From positions 62,001-126,000 of the forward strand of contig CAWADG010000006.1 in assembly GCA_963780815.1 (NCBI GenBank): a stretch of 64,000 bases of DNA, written 5' to 3'. A model generated the notes under the pieces. The model was not told where the DNA came from. It worked only from the letters and a program-made list of their open reading frames with translations, and ran no database searches. This document shows, one piece after another, positions 25,267 to 36,870 of this stretch. Made by a program: the position numbers and the translations under genes. The stretch's first letter is position 1. Each line of letters opens with the position of its first letter. The stretch is from VRUE01 sp963780815 (GTDB lineage Bacteria > Actinomycetota > Thermoleophilia > Solirubrobacterales > 70-9).

Positions 25267-27988
25267 CCCGACCCGTCGCGGAAAGGCGACCGTGAAGCCC
25301 ACGGTGTTGCTTCTGGCCTGCCTGGCGGCACTCGCCGGCACCCTGCTTCTCGGGGCGGGCTCGGCGAGCGCGCTTGAAATCCGCTCGTTCGCGACGGTGC
25401 CGAGCTCAACCCAGGCTGGCGGCCACCCCGACGTGACGATCAACTACTCGGGTGAGTTCCGCGAGTCGCCGCAGCTCGGAAAAACCTGCCAGTGCAACGA
25501 CCCAAAAGACATCGACATCAGCTTCCCGCCGGGCTTCATTGGCAACCCGCACGCGACTCCCCAGTGCGCCGCCGCCGACTACGCCCGCAACGCCTGCCCG
25601 GCGGACTCCCAGATCGGAACGATCTCGCCGACCGTTGACGCCGGCGGCGGTCTCGTCCTCACGCTCGAAAACGAACCGCTCTACAACATGATCCCGCGGC
25701 CGAACCAGGCCGGTCTCCTCGCTGCCGCTCTGGCGCCGGAATTCTTCACCGTCCCGCTCTACATCGAACTTGCGGCGAGGACCGGGACCGACTACGGGCT
25801 CGACTCGAAAACCGACGGGATCGAGCGGCTGTTCAACCTGCAGAAATTCAGCGTCACGCTCTGGGGCGTCCCCGCTGACGATGTCCACACGCCGCTGCGC
25901 TGGAGCAGCCTCGGGCCGAGCGGGCACCTCAACACTCCGTCCAACAGCCCGCCGATCCCGTTCCTGATCAATCCCAGTACATGCAGGGGCCCCCTGACCA
26001 GCAGCGTCAGGGTGGTCGGATACGACAACACCACGAGCAGCGCGAGTACGCCGTGGCCGACCAGCACCGGCTGCGACCAGCTGACCTTCAACCCCAGCCT
26101 CAGCGCCAAGCCGACGACGACCGCGACCGACTCGGCCTCCGGTGTGGACATCGACCTCACCGTGCCGCAGCTGCTGAGCCCGAGCTTTCCGTCGCCATCG
26201 GAGATCAAGGGGGCCTCCGTGACGCTTCCGGTCGGGTTCTCGCTGAACCCCAACGCCGCAGACGGAAAGACATCCTGCTCGGATGCCGTGGCGAAGTTCG
26301 GCACCACCGAGGCGGCGGGTTGTCCCGAGTTCGCGAAGGTGGGCACCGACACGATCGACAGCCCGGCGCTGCCGGCGCCGGTACCTGGCGGCATCTACAT
26401 CGGCGAACCCCTGCCCGGCAACCGCTACCGGATCTTTCTCACCGCCGACGGCTTCGGCACCCACATCAAGCTCTCGGGGACGATCAGGCCCGATCCCGAG
26501 ACGGGCCAGGTCGTCACGTCGTTCGACGATCTGCCTCAGTCCCCGCTCACCGAGTTCAACCTGCACTTCTTCGGCGCCGAGCGTGGTCTGCTCGCCACGC
26601 CGACCCAATGCGGGACCTACCCGGTCAAATCGACCTTCACGCCCTGGGACGAGGAACTCGCGAGCCAGAGCTCGACCCAGTTCTTCGTTCTCGACTCGGG
26701 CTCCGAAGGCGTCCCGTGCCCGCCCGCCCCGCGGGCGTTCAACCCGAGTTTCGCGGCGGCCTCGGCCGGTAACACCGCAGGAGCGCACAGCCCGTTCACG
26801 ATGGACCTCAGCCGCACCGACGGCAACCAGAACCTGAGTGGACTGACGGTCACCACACCGCCCGGTTTCTCCGCGACCCTGGCCGGCGTCCCATACTGTC
26901 CGGAGTCTTCGTTGGCCGCGGCGAGCTCGAGCTACACGGGCCTCGGCGAGCTGGCGAGCCCGATCTGCCCGGCCGCGTCGCAGATCGGCACCTCGGTGGC
27001 CGGCGCCGGAGCCGGCACCCGTCCGGTGTACCTGGAAGGAAAGGTCTACCTCGCCGGCCCCTACAGGGGCGCGCCGCTCAGTCTGGCCGTCATCACGCCG
27101 GCGGTGTCGGGCCCGTATGACCTTGGCAACGTCGTCGTCAGGGCCGCACTGCACGTCGATCCCAGCGACGCCCACGTCACCGCCGTCTCCGACCCGTTGC
27201 CTCGGATCCTCGATGGGATTCCGCTCCGGCTCCGTACCGTCAGGATCAACCTCAATCGGCCGGATTTCACCCTCAATCCCACCAGCTGCGAACCATTCAG
27301 CGTCAACGGCTCGATCCTGGGCGAAGAGGGGACCGGGGCCGGCGTGGCGCCGCACTTCCAGGTGGCGAACTGCGAAAACCTGAGCTTCGTGCCGAAGCTG
27401 AGCCTGAACCTCACCGGCGGCGTGAAACGTCGGGGCCATCCAGCCATTCGCGCGGAGCTGACCTCCGCTCCCGGCGAAGCCAACATCCAGAAGATCGCCG
27501 TGACCCTGCCGTCCGGCGAGCTTCTCGACAACAGCCACATCGGCACGGTCTGCACGAGGGTCGATTTCGCCAATCGATCCTGCCCGCCCGGCTCGCTGGT
27601 CGGCCAGGCCACGGTCGACACGCCGCTGCTCGACCAGCCGCTCACCGGCCCCGCGTACCTGCGGACATCGCAGCACCAGCTGCCGGACCTGGCCCTCGAC
27701 CTCCACGGCCAGGTGGACTTCGAAGCCGCCGCCCGGATCGACAGCGTCAGGGGCCGGCTGCGGGCGAATTTCGAAACAGTCCCAGACGTTCCCTTCTCGC
27801 GAATCGTCCTCAATCTCCAGGGCGGCTCAAAGGGCCTTCTCCAGAACACCGAGACCCTCTGCGAAGGCGTCAAGAGGGCGATGACACGGATGACCGCCCA
27901 CAGTGGCGCGACCCTGGAAATGAAGACGAAGCTCCAGGCCAACTGCGCCTCCAGCTCGAAGAAGAAGCGAAGGGGCCGTAGCCGATGA
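25259..27988 (+). CDS. Cassette 1 protein C: secreted TQAGGHP-family protein
   Basis: The 909-residue exported protein has a signal peptide (to about GSASA-LE) and then SSTQAGGHPDVTINYSGEF, the motif that names this Thermoleophilia-type family for present purposes. Four modules each contain a Cys pair of the kind C-x(10-18)-CP-x2-S-x2-GT: QCAAADYARNACPADSQIGT, SCSD...GCPEFAKVGT, YCPESS...ICPAASQIGT and VCTRVDFANRSCPPGSLVGQ. They are separated by beta-rich stretches. The tail is basic (SSKKKRRGRSR). Function unknown; no catalytic motif. ATG 25259 overlaps the end of B by 8 nt, so translation is coupled. Paralogues are C at 53484 and the E proteins. Confidence 0.8.
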   Translation: MVDPTRRGKATVKPTVLLLACLAALAGTLLLGAGSASALEIRSFATVPSSTQAGGHPDVTINYSGEFRESPQLGKTCQCNDPKDIDISFPPGFIGNPHATPQCAAADYARNACPADSQIGTISPTVDAGGGLVLTLENEPLYNMIPRPNQAGLLAAALAPEFFTVPLYIELAARTGTDYGLDSKTDGIERLFNLQKFSVTLWGVPADDVHTPLRWSSLGPSGHLNTPSNSPPIPFLINPSTCRGPLTSSVRVVGYDNTTSSASTPWPTSTGCDQLTFNPSLSAKPTTTATDSASGVDIDLTVPQLLSPSFPSPSEIKGASVTLPVGFSLNPNAADGKTSCSDAVAKFGTTEAAGCPEFAKVGTDTIDSPALPAPVPGGIYIGEPLPGNRYRIFLTADGFGTHIKLSGTIRPDPETGQVVTSFDDLPQSPLTEFNLHFFGAERGLLATPTQCGTYPVKSTFTPWDEELASQSSTQFFVLDSGSEGVPCPPAPRAFNPSFAAASAGNTAGAHSPFTMDLSRTDGNQNLSGLTVTTPPGFSATLAGVPYCPESSLAAASSSYTGLGELASPICPAASQIGTSVAGAGAGTRPVYLEGKVYLAGPYRGAPLSLAVITPAVSGPYDLGNVVVRAALHVDPSDAHVTAVSDPLPRILDGIPLRLRTVRINLNRPDFTLNPTSCEPFSVNGSILGEEGTGAGVAPHFQVANCENLSFVPKLSLNLTGGVKRRGHPAIRAELTSAPGEANIQKIAVTLPSGELLDNSHIGTVCTRVDFANRSCPPGSLVGQATVDTPLLDQPLTGPAYLRTSQHQLPDLALDLHGQVDFEAAARIDSVRGRLRANFETVPDVPFSRIVLNLQGGSKGLLQNTETLCEGVKRAMTRMTAHSGATLEMKTKLQANCASSSKKKRRGRSR

Positions 27989-28014
27989 GCGCGCCGAATA
28001 AGGAGGCAGGAACC

Positions 28015-31000
28015 GTGTCACGGAAGACCAGCTGGCTGATCTCCGCGGCCCTCGTCTGGGGAGCGGTCGTCGTGTTCGCCGCTCCGGCGCTCGCCGCCCC
28101 GCGCGCCTACGATTCGCAGATGAACGGGTTCCAGAGCCCCGACGCCGTCACGATCGGCGTCGGCGACCAGGTTTGGGTGAGCGACACGGGAAGCGGTGTG
28201 ATCTCCCAGTGGACACCGTTTCCCTCCCAGGAAAAGCTCGGCGACCAGGACGGGGGCGGACGTTGGTCGAGCGGAGAAACCGGTCCGCGCGGTCCGGCGG
28301 TGAGTGCTCAGACGGGCTTCCTCATCGCGGGGGAACTTGGCGCGGCATCTGCCTGCGGAGGCGCCGAATACTACGCATTCGACAACTTCGGGCAGTTCCT
28401 GTTCAAAGACGCCCCCGGTGAAGGCTTTGTCTGCATGATCTGGCTGGCCTTCGACAACTCTCCGACGAGCGACTCCTACGGCAGCTACTACGCCCTCAGC
28501 AGCGGCATAGTCGAAAAGCGCGACGGTTACGGAAACCCGGTCGATTTCATCGGCACCGCCTCCTACATCAGCGGCAACACGATCACAGGAACGCCCAAGG
28601 GCGCATTCGGAAACGCGAGCGGCAACTTCTACCCCGATGGCTCCGGGATCACGGTCGACTCCGAAGGCAACATCTGGGTCATTAACAGGGAACGTCGTGA
28701 GATCGACGAGTTCGACTCGACCGGGGTGTTCATCAGGCGGATCAACGCAGAAACCACGACGATCCCGGCGGCCGAAACCCCGATGGGGCCGAAGGGCTTC
28801 GGCTCCTACCCCGGCCTTACAGGGGTCGCCGTCGACCCGACCACCGGCAACGTGCTCGTCTCCGATCGAGGCGCACTGGTGGTGCGCGAATTCTCTCCCT
28901 CGGGCGAATACCTCAACGACATCACCGGGGCAGACACCCCGGCCGGGAAGTTCGGCTTCATCTGCAACTCGTTCGCCTGCTTCGACTCGGTCTACGGCGT
29001 CGCCGTCAACTCCCAGGGTTACGTCTACGTCGCCGACGGCGAAGACCATGTGGTCGACATCTTCAAGCCGCAGCCGCGGCAGCCGACCGTCGCCTACAAA
29101 CCCGACACGAACCCGACGCCGACGTCCGGGACGGTGAACGCCACGGCCGATCCGAACGGCGGCGGCGACATCACCAGCTGCCGCTTCGAATACAGAATCG
29201 CGACCGCGGAAAAATACACGCTGCCCCCGATCACCTGCTCACCGGACCCGAGCGGCTCCCACTTCAGTGTTCCGACCGACGTCCACGCCGACCTCACTGG
29301 CCTCAGCACGGAGACGACCTACAGGTACCGCGTCGTCGTCGGCAACGCCAACGCGACGCGAATCGGGGCCGAGCGGACGCTGACCCCGCATGACGTGATC
29401 GGGCTGCGGGCGGAGGCGGCGACCAATGCGACGGCGTCGGGCGCGACCCTGAACGGATCGTTCGTCGGCAACGGCGCCGCGACCAACTACTGGTTCGAAT
29501 ACGGCACCAGCGCCTCCTACGGCACCAAGCTGCCGCTGCCGGCGCCTCCGGGCGCCAGCGCCGCCTCGCCCCCCGGGCCCGGTCGCACCAACATATCGCT
29601 CCCGATCTCCGGGTTGGCGCCGGCGACGAGGTACCACTTCCGGATCGTCGCAGACAACGGCTCGGCCAGCTCCAGCGACGACCAGAGCTTCCGAACGAGC
29701 GCACTTGCCCCCCAGGTCAAACAGTCGGTGACCGGAGTCCACTCCGATCAGGTGATCCTCAACGCCCAGGTCAACCCCGGTGGAGCGGACACGGTCTACA
29801 ACTTCGAGTTCGGCACGGAACCCTGCTCCGAAGTCCCGGACCCCTGCAACTTCGCCTTTGCTGACACCCACATCGGCTCGAACTTCAGCTTCGCAAAAGG
29901 GAGCAAGCGCCTGCTCGGCCTGGAAGAAGGGACGACCTACTACTACCGGGCGATCGCCACGAACGCTGCCGGCACGACCTACGGCCCCGACCTCCACTTC
30001 TCGACGTACCCGTTCGAACCGGAACTGGTCGACACCTGCCCCAACGTGCTGGCCCGCCAACAGACGGGATCGGCGCTGGTTTCGGATTGCCGCGGATACG
30101 AGCTCGTATCCGCCGCGCACGCGGGCGGATACGACGTCGAGTCGACGCTCGTCCCGGGCCAGACGCCATTCGACGGCTACCCGCGGGCGGAGAATCCGTC
30201 ACGGGCGCTGTACGGAATCCACAACGGGGCCCTTCCCGGCGTCGCCGGCAACCCGACGAACCGCGGCGTCGACCCGTACGTCGCGACACGAGGCGCGAAC
30301 GGCTGGACGACGTCATACGTCGGGATCCCGGCGAACAACCCGAACGCGTCGTCGCCCTTCTCCTCGACCCTCGCCGAAGCGGACCCGACCCTCCAGAACT
30401 TTGCCTTCGACGGGCCCGAAATCTGCTCCCCCTGCTTCGCGGACGGCTCGACCGGGATCCCGGTGCACCTCCACGACGGGAGCCTCGTCCAGGGGATGAG
30501 GGGGTCGATCCCACAGACCGGGTCGGCGGCCAACGGGCTCGTCAAGAAGCACCTCTCCGCCGACGGGCGGCACTTCGTCTTCGCCTCGACCTCGCAGTTC
30601 GAGCCCGCGGGCAACAACGCCACGGGCGACGTCTCGATCTACGACCGCAACCTCGGGACCGACACGACGCAGGTCGTCTCCATCGGTCCTTCCGGCACCG
30701 CCCTCGCCTGCCTCCAGGGTGCTGGTCAGTGCCATGGCCCGAGCAACCCGGCCGGGATCGCGGAGCTGGACATGTCCGAGGACGGCTCCCGAATCCTCGT
30801 CGGCCAGAGGACTTCCACCGACGTGGCGGGCAATCGACCACTTCCACCTCTACCTCCACATCGGAACCTCCCCCAACTCGATCGACCTCACCCCCGGTGT
30901 GACCGAAGGCGTCCTCTTCGACGGGATGACCGGGGATGGCTCGCGGGTCTTCTTCACGACCAGGGACCACCTGGTCGGAGCCGATACCGACAGCAGCGCC

Positions 31001-32983
31001 GACATCTACGAGGCGACGGTCGGCGCCGGCTCGGCGAGCCTCCGCCTGATCAGCACCGATGGGAGCTCGGCCAGCAACGACGACGGCTGCGAACCGCCCG
31101 GCTCGCCGGGATGGAACGTTCCGGCCGGCGGCCCGGATTGCAGCGCTCTCGCCTTCGCCGGGGGCGCCGGTATCGCCGCCGGCGACGGCACCTTCTACTT
31201 CCTCAGCCCGGAGCAGCTCGACGGATCCCAAGGCACTGAGAACCAGGCCAACCTCTACGTCGTCAAACCGGGAGGCGATCCCGCGTTCGTGGCGACGATC
31301 GACTCGAGCGAAGGAAAGCCCGGTCCCCAGCCTGCCAGCCACCCGCGTGTTACAGGCAGCTTTCTGTCGGGACTGTCCGGCGCTGAATCGCTTGCCGTAG
31401 ACCAACTCAACGGCGACGTCTATGTGGCCGAGCGGGACAACAACCGAGTCCTTCGCTTCACGGAAAACGGGGCTCCGCATGACTTCGCCGAAGGTCCGGA
31501 CGCGGGCACCAACGAACTTGCCGGCCAGAGCCTCGGCTTCGGCGGTGAAGGAGAGATCGCGGTCGACAATTCCTCCAGCCCGCTGTCGGGCGCTCTCTAC
31601 GTCACGACCAACGGCAGCACGGTGAATGTCTTCTCAAGGTCCGGCGCCGAACTGGGCGAACTGACCGGATTTGGCGAGGCCTGCGGTGTCGCCGTCGACG
31701 AGTCGAGCGGTGCCGTCTATGTTGGCGACTACCCATCGACCGTGTGGCGGCTCCAGCCGACGTCGGGCACGACTCCGATCACGAACGCCGACTACGAAGT
31801 CACAGGTCTCACGACGGAAGGCGTCTCCCCCTGCCCGGTTGGCGCCGACTCAGCAGGTCATGCATTCGCCCTCGGCTACTTCGGCGGAGCACTGATCGAA
31901 TACGAAGAAAGCGACTTCGAAGCCGGTAATCCCCTCGTGCCGGGGACTGAAGTGAACAGCTCCACGAACCGGATCTACACCGATCCCGAGAACGGCGACC
32001 GTTACATCAACAGGGGCGATCGGATCGAATGGACCGATTCGGCGGGCAACCTGATCGGTCAGTTCGGGTCCGGGGAAATCAGCGCCTCCCAGGGGGTCGC
32101 GGTCAACGCGACAAGCAAGCACGTCTATGTCTCGACGGGCTCCGAAGTCATCGAGTATGGCTTCAAACCCGGTGCTTACCATCCGATCGACAATCCGGCG
32201 ATCATGCACGCCGTTGACCAGGCAGGAATTCACCACTACGGTGACTTCCAGGTCACACCGTCCGGCAGGTACGCGGTGTTCGTGTCGGCCCAGCCGCTCG
32301 ACTCGGGCTTCCTCAACGAAAGCCACGTCGAGGTCTACCGCTACGCGGTCGACGACGAAGCGCTCGAATGCGCCTCCTGCACCCCGACCAACGCCCCCGC
32401 GACAGGCGACGCCAGCCTCGCCTCGCATGGGCTCAGCCTCACCGACGACGGCCGGGTCTTCTTCGACTCGACCGATTCCCTCGTCCTCCGCGACGGAGAC
32501 GAACGCAAGGACGTATACGAGTGGGAGGTCCTGGGAGCGGGGAGCTGCAACCCCGAGAACCCGAACCTCTTCTCGACCGGCCACTGCGTCGCGCTGATCT
32601 CGTCCGGTACCAGCCAATTCGATTCGAGCCTGCTCTCGGTCAGCGGCGACGGCATCGACGCCTACTTCTTCACCCACGACAGCCTCGCTCATGAGGACGA
32701 GAACGGACCGGTGACGAAGCTCTACGACGCCCGCGAGAACGGCGGCTTCTTCGACGTCCCGCCGCCGGCCCTGTGCGCGGCGTCGGACGAGTGCCACGGC
32801 CCGGGGACCAAGGCCGCCGACTTGCCGCCGATCCGGACGATCGCCGGCGAGCCGGGGAAGCCGTCGGTCAGGTGCAGGAAGGGCATCGTCAAGAAGCACG
32901 GCAAGTGCGTCAAGAAGAAAGCAGGCGCGGAAGACAACAAGCAAGGCAAACGCGCCAAGAAGAGCAAGGGGGGCGGCAGATGA
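28015..32983 (+). pseudogene. Cassette 1 protein D: giant secreted NHL/FN3/PD40-like protein, one frameshift
   Basis: If one extra base near 30835 is ignored, the product is about 1655 residues: signal peptide, NHL propeller (~30-360), three FN3-like modules, CPNVLARQQTG...SDCRGYELVS, first part of a PD40-like propeller, a second NHL-like domain (~31330-32200 in nt), then the rest of the PD40-like part with CASC (32369-32380) and AASDECHGPG. It ends in a basic tail with CRKGIVKKHGKCVKKK. GTG 28015 is preferred for its AAGGAGG site; ATG 27985, overlapping the stop of C, is the alternative. Near 30835 the frame changes between VAGN and DHFHLYLHIGTSPNSI, where the paralogue at 56277 is continuous. 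E begins at an ATGA overlap. Assembly error or recent inactivation are both possible. Confidence 0.7.
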
Positions 32984-35718
32984 GCGCCAGGACGATCACG
33001 CGCGATCCTGGTCGCCATCGCGGCGCTGTTCCTGGTGGCTGCGCCCCAGCGCTCGCCACTCGAGCGAGAATCACGTCCTTCACGACGACCAGCACCGATT
33101 CGCAGGCGGGCGGCCATCCCGACCTCGATACGACCTTCACCCTCGCCGAACCCGGCGTTCATGAGGCGGCGAAGAACGTCATCTTCAACGCCCCCGAGGG
33201 CCTGTTCGGAAACATCAACGCGATCACCAACTGCACGCCGGCGGAATTCGCTCTCGACAAATGCCCGTCCGAACTCCCAGGTCGGGCCTGATCACGGTCT
33301 ACGCCAACTACTCGGGCGACCTGGATTACCTTCTCGGCACGGCGCCGCTCTATGACGTCTCCCCGCAGGCGGATCAGACGGCGCTGATCCAGTTCATCGT
33401 CCCGGTCCTCCAGATCCCGATCTCGATCCCGATCACCGTGCGCACCGGGACCGATTACGGGCTGCGGCTTCACGGTCTCCGACATCACCCAGCTGACCCC
33501 GCTGGCCGGCGCCGACCTGACGATCTGGGGCTTCCCGGCGAGCGCGAGCCACAACGGCGATCGCTTCCCAAAGGGCTCCCCAGGCGAACCCGCCGGCTGC
33601 CCCGGACTGGCCGACGCGAGCTGCAACCCGTACCCGACCCCCGCAAGCGTTCCCGAACAAACCGCTCACCGACAACCCGACCCAGTGCAGCGGCGAGCCG
33701 CTCGTGACCGAACTCCTGGTCGAGACCTACCAGGACCCGGGCACATTTCTCCCAGGCCGAAAGCACGCTATCCGGCGATCAGCGGATGTGAGCGGGAGAC
33801 CTTCAAACCGCTGCTCCAGGGCCAGCCCGACGACCCACGAGACCGACTCGGCCGTCGGGCCTCGATCTGAACCTGAGCGCCCAGCAGTTCGAGGGATTTG
33901 CCGCCTCCCCGTCGCAGATCAAGTCGGCGGTCGTCACCCTTCCCGAGGGCCTGACGATCAACCCCGACGCCGCCGACGGGCAGAGCGCCTGCACCGACGC
34001 CGAGGCCAACTTCGGCACGGAGGGCCCGGCGAACTGCCCCGACAACGCGAAGATCGGGACCCTCAGCGTCGGTTCGCCGACCCTCGACGGCCGCCTCACG
34101 GGCTCGCTCTACTTCGGCGAACCAAAGCCCGGCGACCAGTACCGGCTCTTCATGGTCTTCGACGGCTTCGGCATCCACGCCAAGCTGGTCGGGTCGGCGG
34201 TCCCGGACCCGCAGACCGGACAGGTCACGGTCTACTTCGAAGACCTGCCGCAGGTCCCGTTCGAAGACTTCGACATCCACCTCTTCGCCTCCGACCGCGG
34301 CCTGATGGCGACGCCGACCCGCTGCACGATCTACACGTCGTCGGCCGCTTCTTCCCCTGGAACGAAACGCTCCCGGACGCAGAACTCGGTCCAGCACTTC
34401 AGCCTCGACGCCGGGCCCGCACGGCGCCGTCTGCCCGGGCCAGGTCCGGCCGTTCCACCCGCGCCTCGAGGCCGGGACCTCGAACCCGACGGCCGGCGCG
34501 TTCTCCAACTTCCACCTCAAGCTCGACCGCGACGACGGCGACCAGTTCCTCGGCGACCTCAACTTCAGGATGCCGCCCGGCTTCACCGGCGACCTGCGCG
34601 GCATCACCTATTGCCCGGAAGCGCTCGATCCTCGCCGCCGCCTCGCGACCTCGGCCGCGCCGAGCTGGCGGCTCCGAGCTGCCCGGCCTCCTCCCAGATC
34701 GGGACCACGAACGTCGCCGCCGGCCCTGGCGGCCACCCGTTCCACGCGATCGGGAAGATGTACCTGGCGGGCCGTTCAAGGGCGCGCCGCTCGAGCCTCG
34801 CGGCGATAACGCCGGCGCTCGCCGGCCCATATGACTACGGCGTCGTGGTCGTCCGGGTCGCCCTCCATGTCGATCCGCAGCACCGCGCAGGTGTCGGCGC
34901 GTCTCGGACACGGTCCCTCAGCATCATCGGCGGCGTCCCGATCCGGATGCGCTCGATCCAGGTCAACATCGACAAGCCGAACTTCACGATCAACCCGACC
35001 AACTGCTCGCCCATTCTCGGTCGACATCCAGGGGATCGGCGACCAGGGCACGGTCGCCGACTTCTCCTCCTACTTCAATGCGGTCAATTGCGCTGCGCTG
35101 CCGTTCAAGCCGAAGCATGACGGTTCGCCAGCTCGGGTCAAGCGCAAGGCACACCAAGCGGAGCCGGAACCCGCGCATGCGCTTCGAGCTTCGGACCCGC
35201 AGCGGCGACGCCAACATCAAGTCGCTTGCCGTGACACTGCCGAAGGCGTTCGCGATCGACCAGCGCCACCTGGGCAACATCTGCTCGAAAGCTCAGCTCG
35301 CAGCCGAATCGTGCGCCGGCCGCCAGCCGATCGGCACCGTCGAAACGAGAACCCCGCTGCTCGACCAGCCGCTGACCGGCCCGGCCTACGCGGTCTCGGG
35401 CTTCGGCAAGCTGCCGCGGCTCGCCTTCATCCTCGATGGCCAGGTTCGGCTCGTCCCCCAGGCCGAATCCTTCTCCAAGGACGGCAGGCTGACGACGGTC
35501 GTCCCGGTCATCCCCGACGCGCCGATCGGCTACTTCAGGCTCGACCTGTTCGGCGGGCAAACAGGGCTACCTCGTCAACACGAGGAGCCTCTGCGCCTCG
35601 CCGCCGAATGATCGAGATCGACTACACCGCCCAGAGCGGCAAGGAAATGACCCAGAAGGTCGCCACCAAGACCGCCTGCGGCTCGACGAAGAGCAGCGCA
35701 AAACGCAAGCGGCACTGA
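32980..35718 (+). pseudogene. Cassette 1 protein E: TQAGGHP-family protein, many frameshifts
   Basis: This is the full-length homologue of the 919-residue protein at 60872, but its reading frame changes at least a dozen times in 2.7 kb. In-frame pieces still align in order: the signal peptide AILVAIAALFLVAAP (out of frame with the ATG), TSTDSQAGGHPDLDTTFTL, the stretch from LITVYANYSGDLDYLLGTAPLYD, GLTINPDAADGQSACTD, MPPGFTGDLRGITYCPEA, GGVPIRMRSIQVNIDK, and a long C-terminal piece through NIKSLAVTLPKAFAIDQRHL. It ends in a basic tail (TKSSAKRKRH). Most indels sit in short G/C runs. No substitution-type stop was noticed inside the aligned pieces. The ATG overlaps the stop of D (ATGA). Confidence 0.7.
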
Positions 35719-35754
35719 GAAATCCCCCTGCTATTCCCGCGCTCTTACGGTTTG

Positions 35755-35780
35755 GGAACATCTGCGGACCGCAAAGTCCT
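35755..35780 (-). promoter_or_regulatory. Inverted copy of the shared operator
   Basis: On the minus strand, AGGACT-TTGC-GGTCCG-CAGA-TGTTCC reproduces the spacing of the cassette promoters but with degenerate -35 and -10 boxes. It lies between the end of cassette 1 and the small secreted gene that follows. This supports the GGTCCG-N4-TGTTC block as a protein-binding site rather than just a promoter feature. Confidence 0.4.
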
Positions 35781-35861
35781 TACAGAATGCGTTAATGTCT
35801 CTTCTGACGACGTCCGAATGGCCGGGCGCAAACGGGGAAATACGAGGAGAGCAAATAGGAC

Positions 35862-36691
35862 ATGGTCGAGCCACACGGCAGGCCTGGTACGAATTTCGTC
35901 GTCCGTTTGCTGCGCAGCTAGGCGCGCCGGCCTTGCCCTGATACTCGCCGCCCTTCTCGCCGTCGCCATCCTGGTCGGGAACGCCGGGGCCGAGCGCGCT
36001 CAGCGCGAAAACGTGATCGCGATGATCAACGGAGGGATCAAGCCGCGGAAGCTTCCGCGCGACCAGAAGGTGCCGGTGACCGTCTTCCTCTCCGGCGGAG
36101 TCCAGACCTCCGACGGCTCGCCGATCCCGAGGGTCAACTGGATCCGGCTCGAACTCGCCTGGCGGGGGGCGATGAACACCCACGGCCTGCCGGTCTGCCC
36201 GCGCGAGCGTCTGACCAGCACGACGACCGAGCAGGCAATGGAATGCCTGCGGCGAATCGCTGGTCGGGCGGGGCAAGCTGTCGGCGCAGATATTCGTGCC
36301 CAATCAGCCGGCATTCCACGTCAAGGCGAACCTGCTCACCTTCAACGGCCGGACCAAGGAGGGGCGCCCGGCGGTCTGGGCGCATGCGTACTCGATGGAC
36401 CCGCCGAGCTCCTTCGTGATCCCGTTCACGGTCCGCAACGAACAGCACCGGACGGTCCTGGTGACGACGATCAGGCGATCGGTCGGGCCCTGGCCGCACG
36501 TCGCCAGCTTTGCCGTCCAGGTATCGCGGATCTACAACCACGCCGGCAACAGGAAGAGCTATCTCAACGCCTCATGCCCGGTGCCGAAGGGATTCTCGGC
36601 CGGTTTCCTCTCGTTCGCCCGCGCCACCTACAGCTTCGCCGGCGGCGAGAAGATCGTGACCGAGTCGGTTCGCAGCTGCCGCGTCCGCTGA
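35862..36691 (+). pseudogene. Small secreted protein, frameshifted paralogue of the gene at 42816
   Basis: A GAGGAGAG ribosome site precedes ATG 35862, but the hydrophobic signal segment (AGLALILAALLAVAILVGNAGAE) is in another frame, so a shift near 35915 is likely; a start at 35752 or 35818 in the second frame is the alternative. The mature part (NVIAMINGGIKPRKLPRDQKVPVTVFLSG, then VNWIRLELAWRG and THGLPVCPRERL) matches the intact 269-residue protein at 42816. A second shift near 36251, one extra G, separates the first part from PAFHVKANLLTFNG and the C-terminal half ending VTESVRSCRVR. Function unknown. It follows cassette 1 after ~140 nt. Confidence 0.6.
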
Positions 36692-36824
36692 TTGTTCCAA
36701 TCGGGACATAGTGGTACGTGGCAGGATCGAATTTCTTTGTCAAAATCCGTTTCGGTTTTTCGCTTGTCCAAGCCTCTTTATGGCAGTTGGCGGAAGAGGG
36801 TGGCCAAAATCCTCTCAGCCTCGC

Positions 36825-36854
36825 TTGACAGAACGGGTCCGCGTATGTTCTTAT
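36825..36854 (+). promoter_or_regulatory. Shared-type promoter before the HTH-less TetR gene
   Basis: TTGACA (36825-36830), 18-nt spacer and TCTTAT (36849-36854), with GGTCCG (36836-36841) and TGTTCT (36846-36851) inside. The start codon at 36871 lies only ~10 nt after the expected transcription start, and no Shine-Dalgarno is seen. Confidence 0.65.
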
Positions 36855-36870
36855 TGACTGACGGCTCGAA

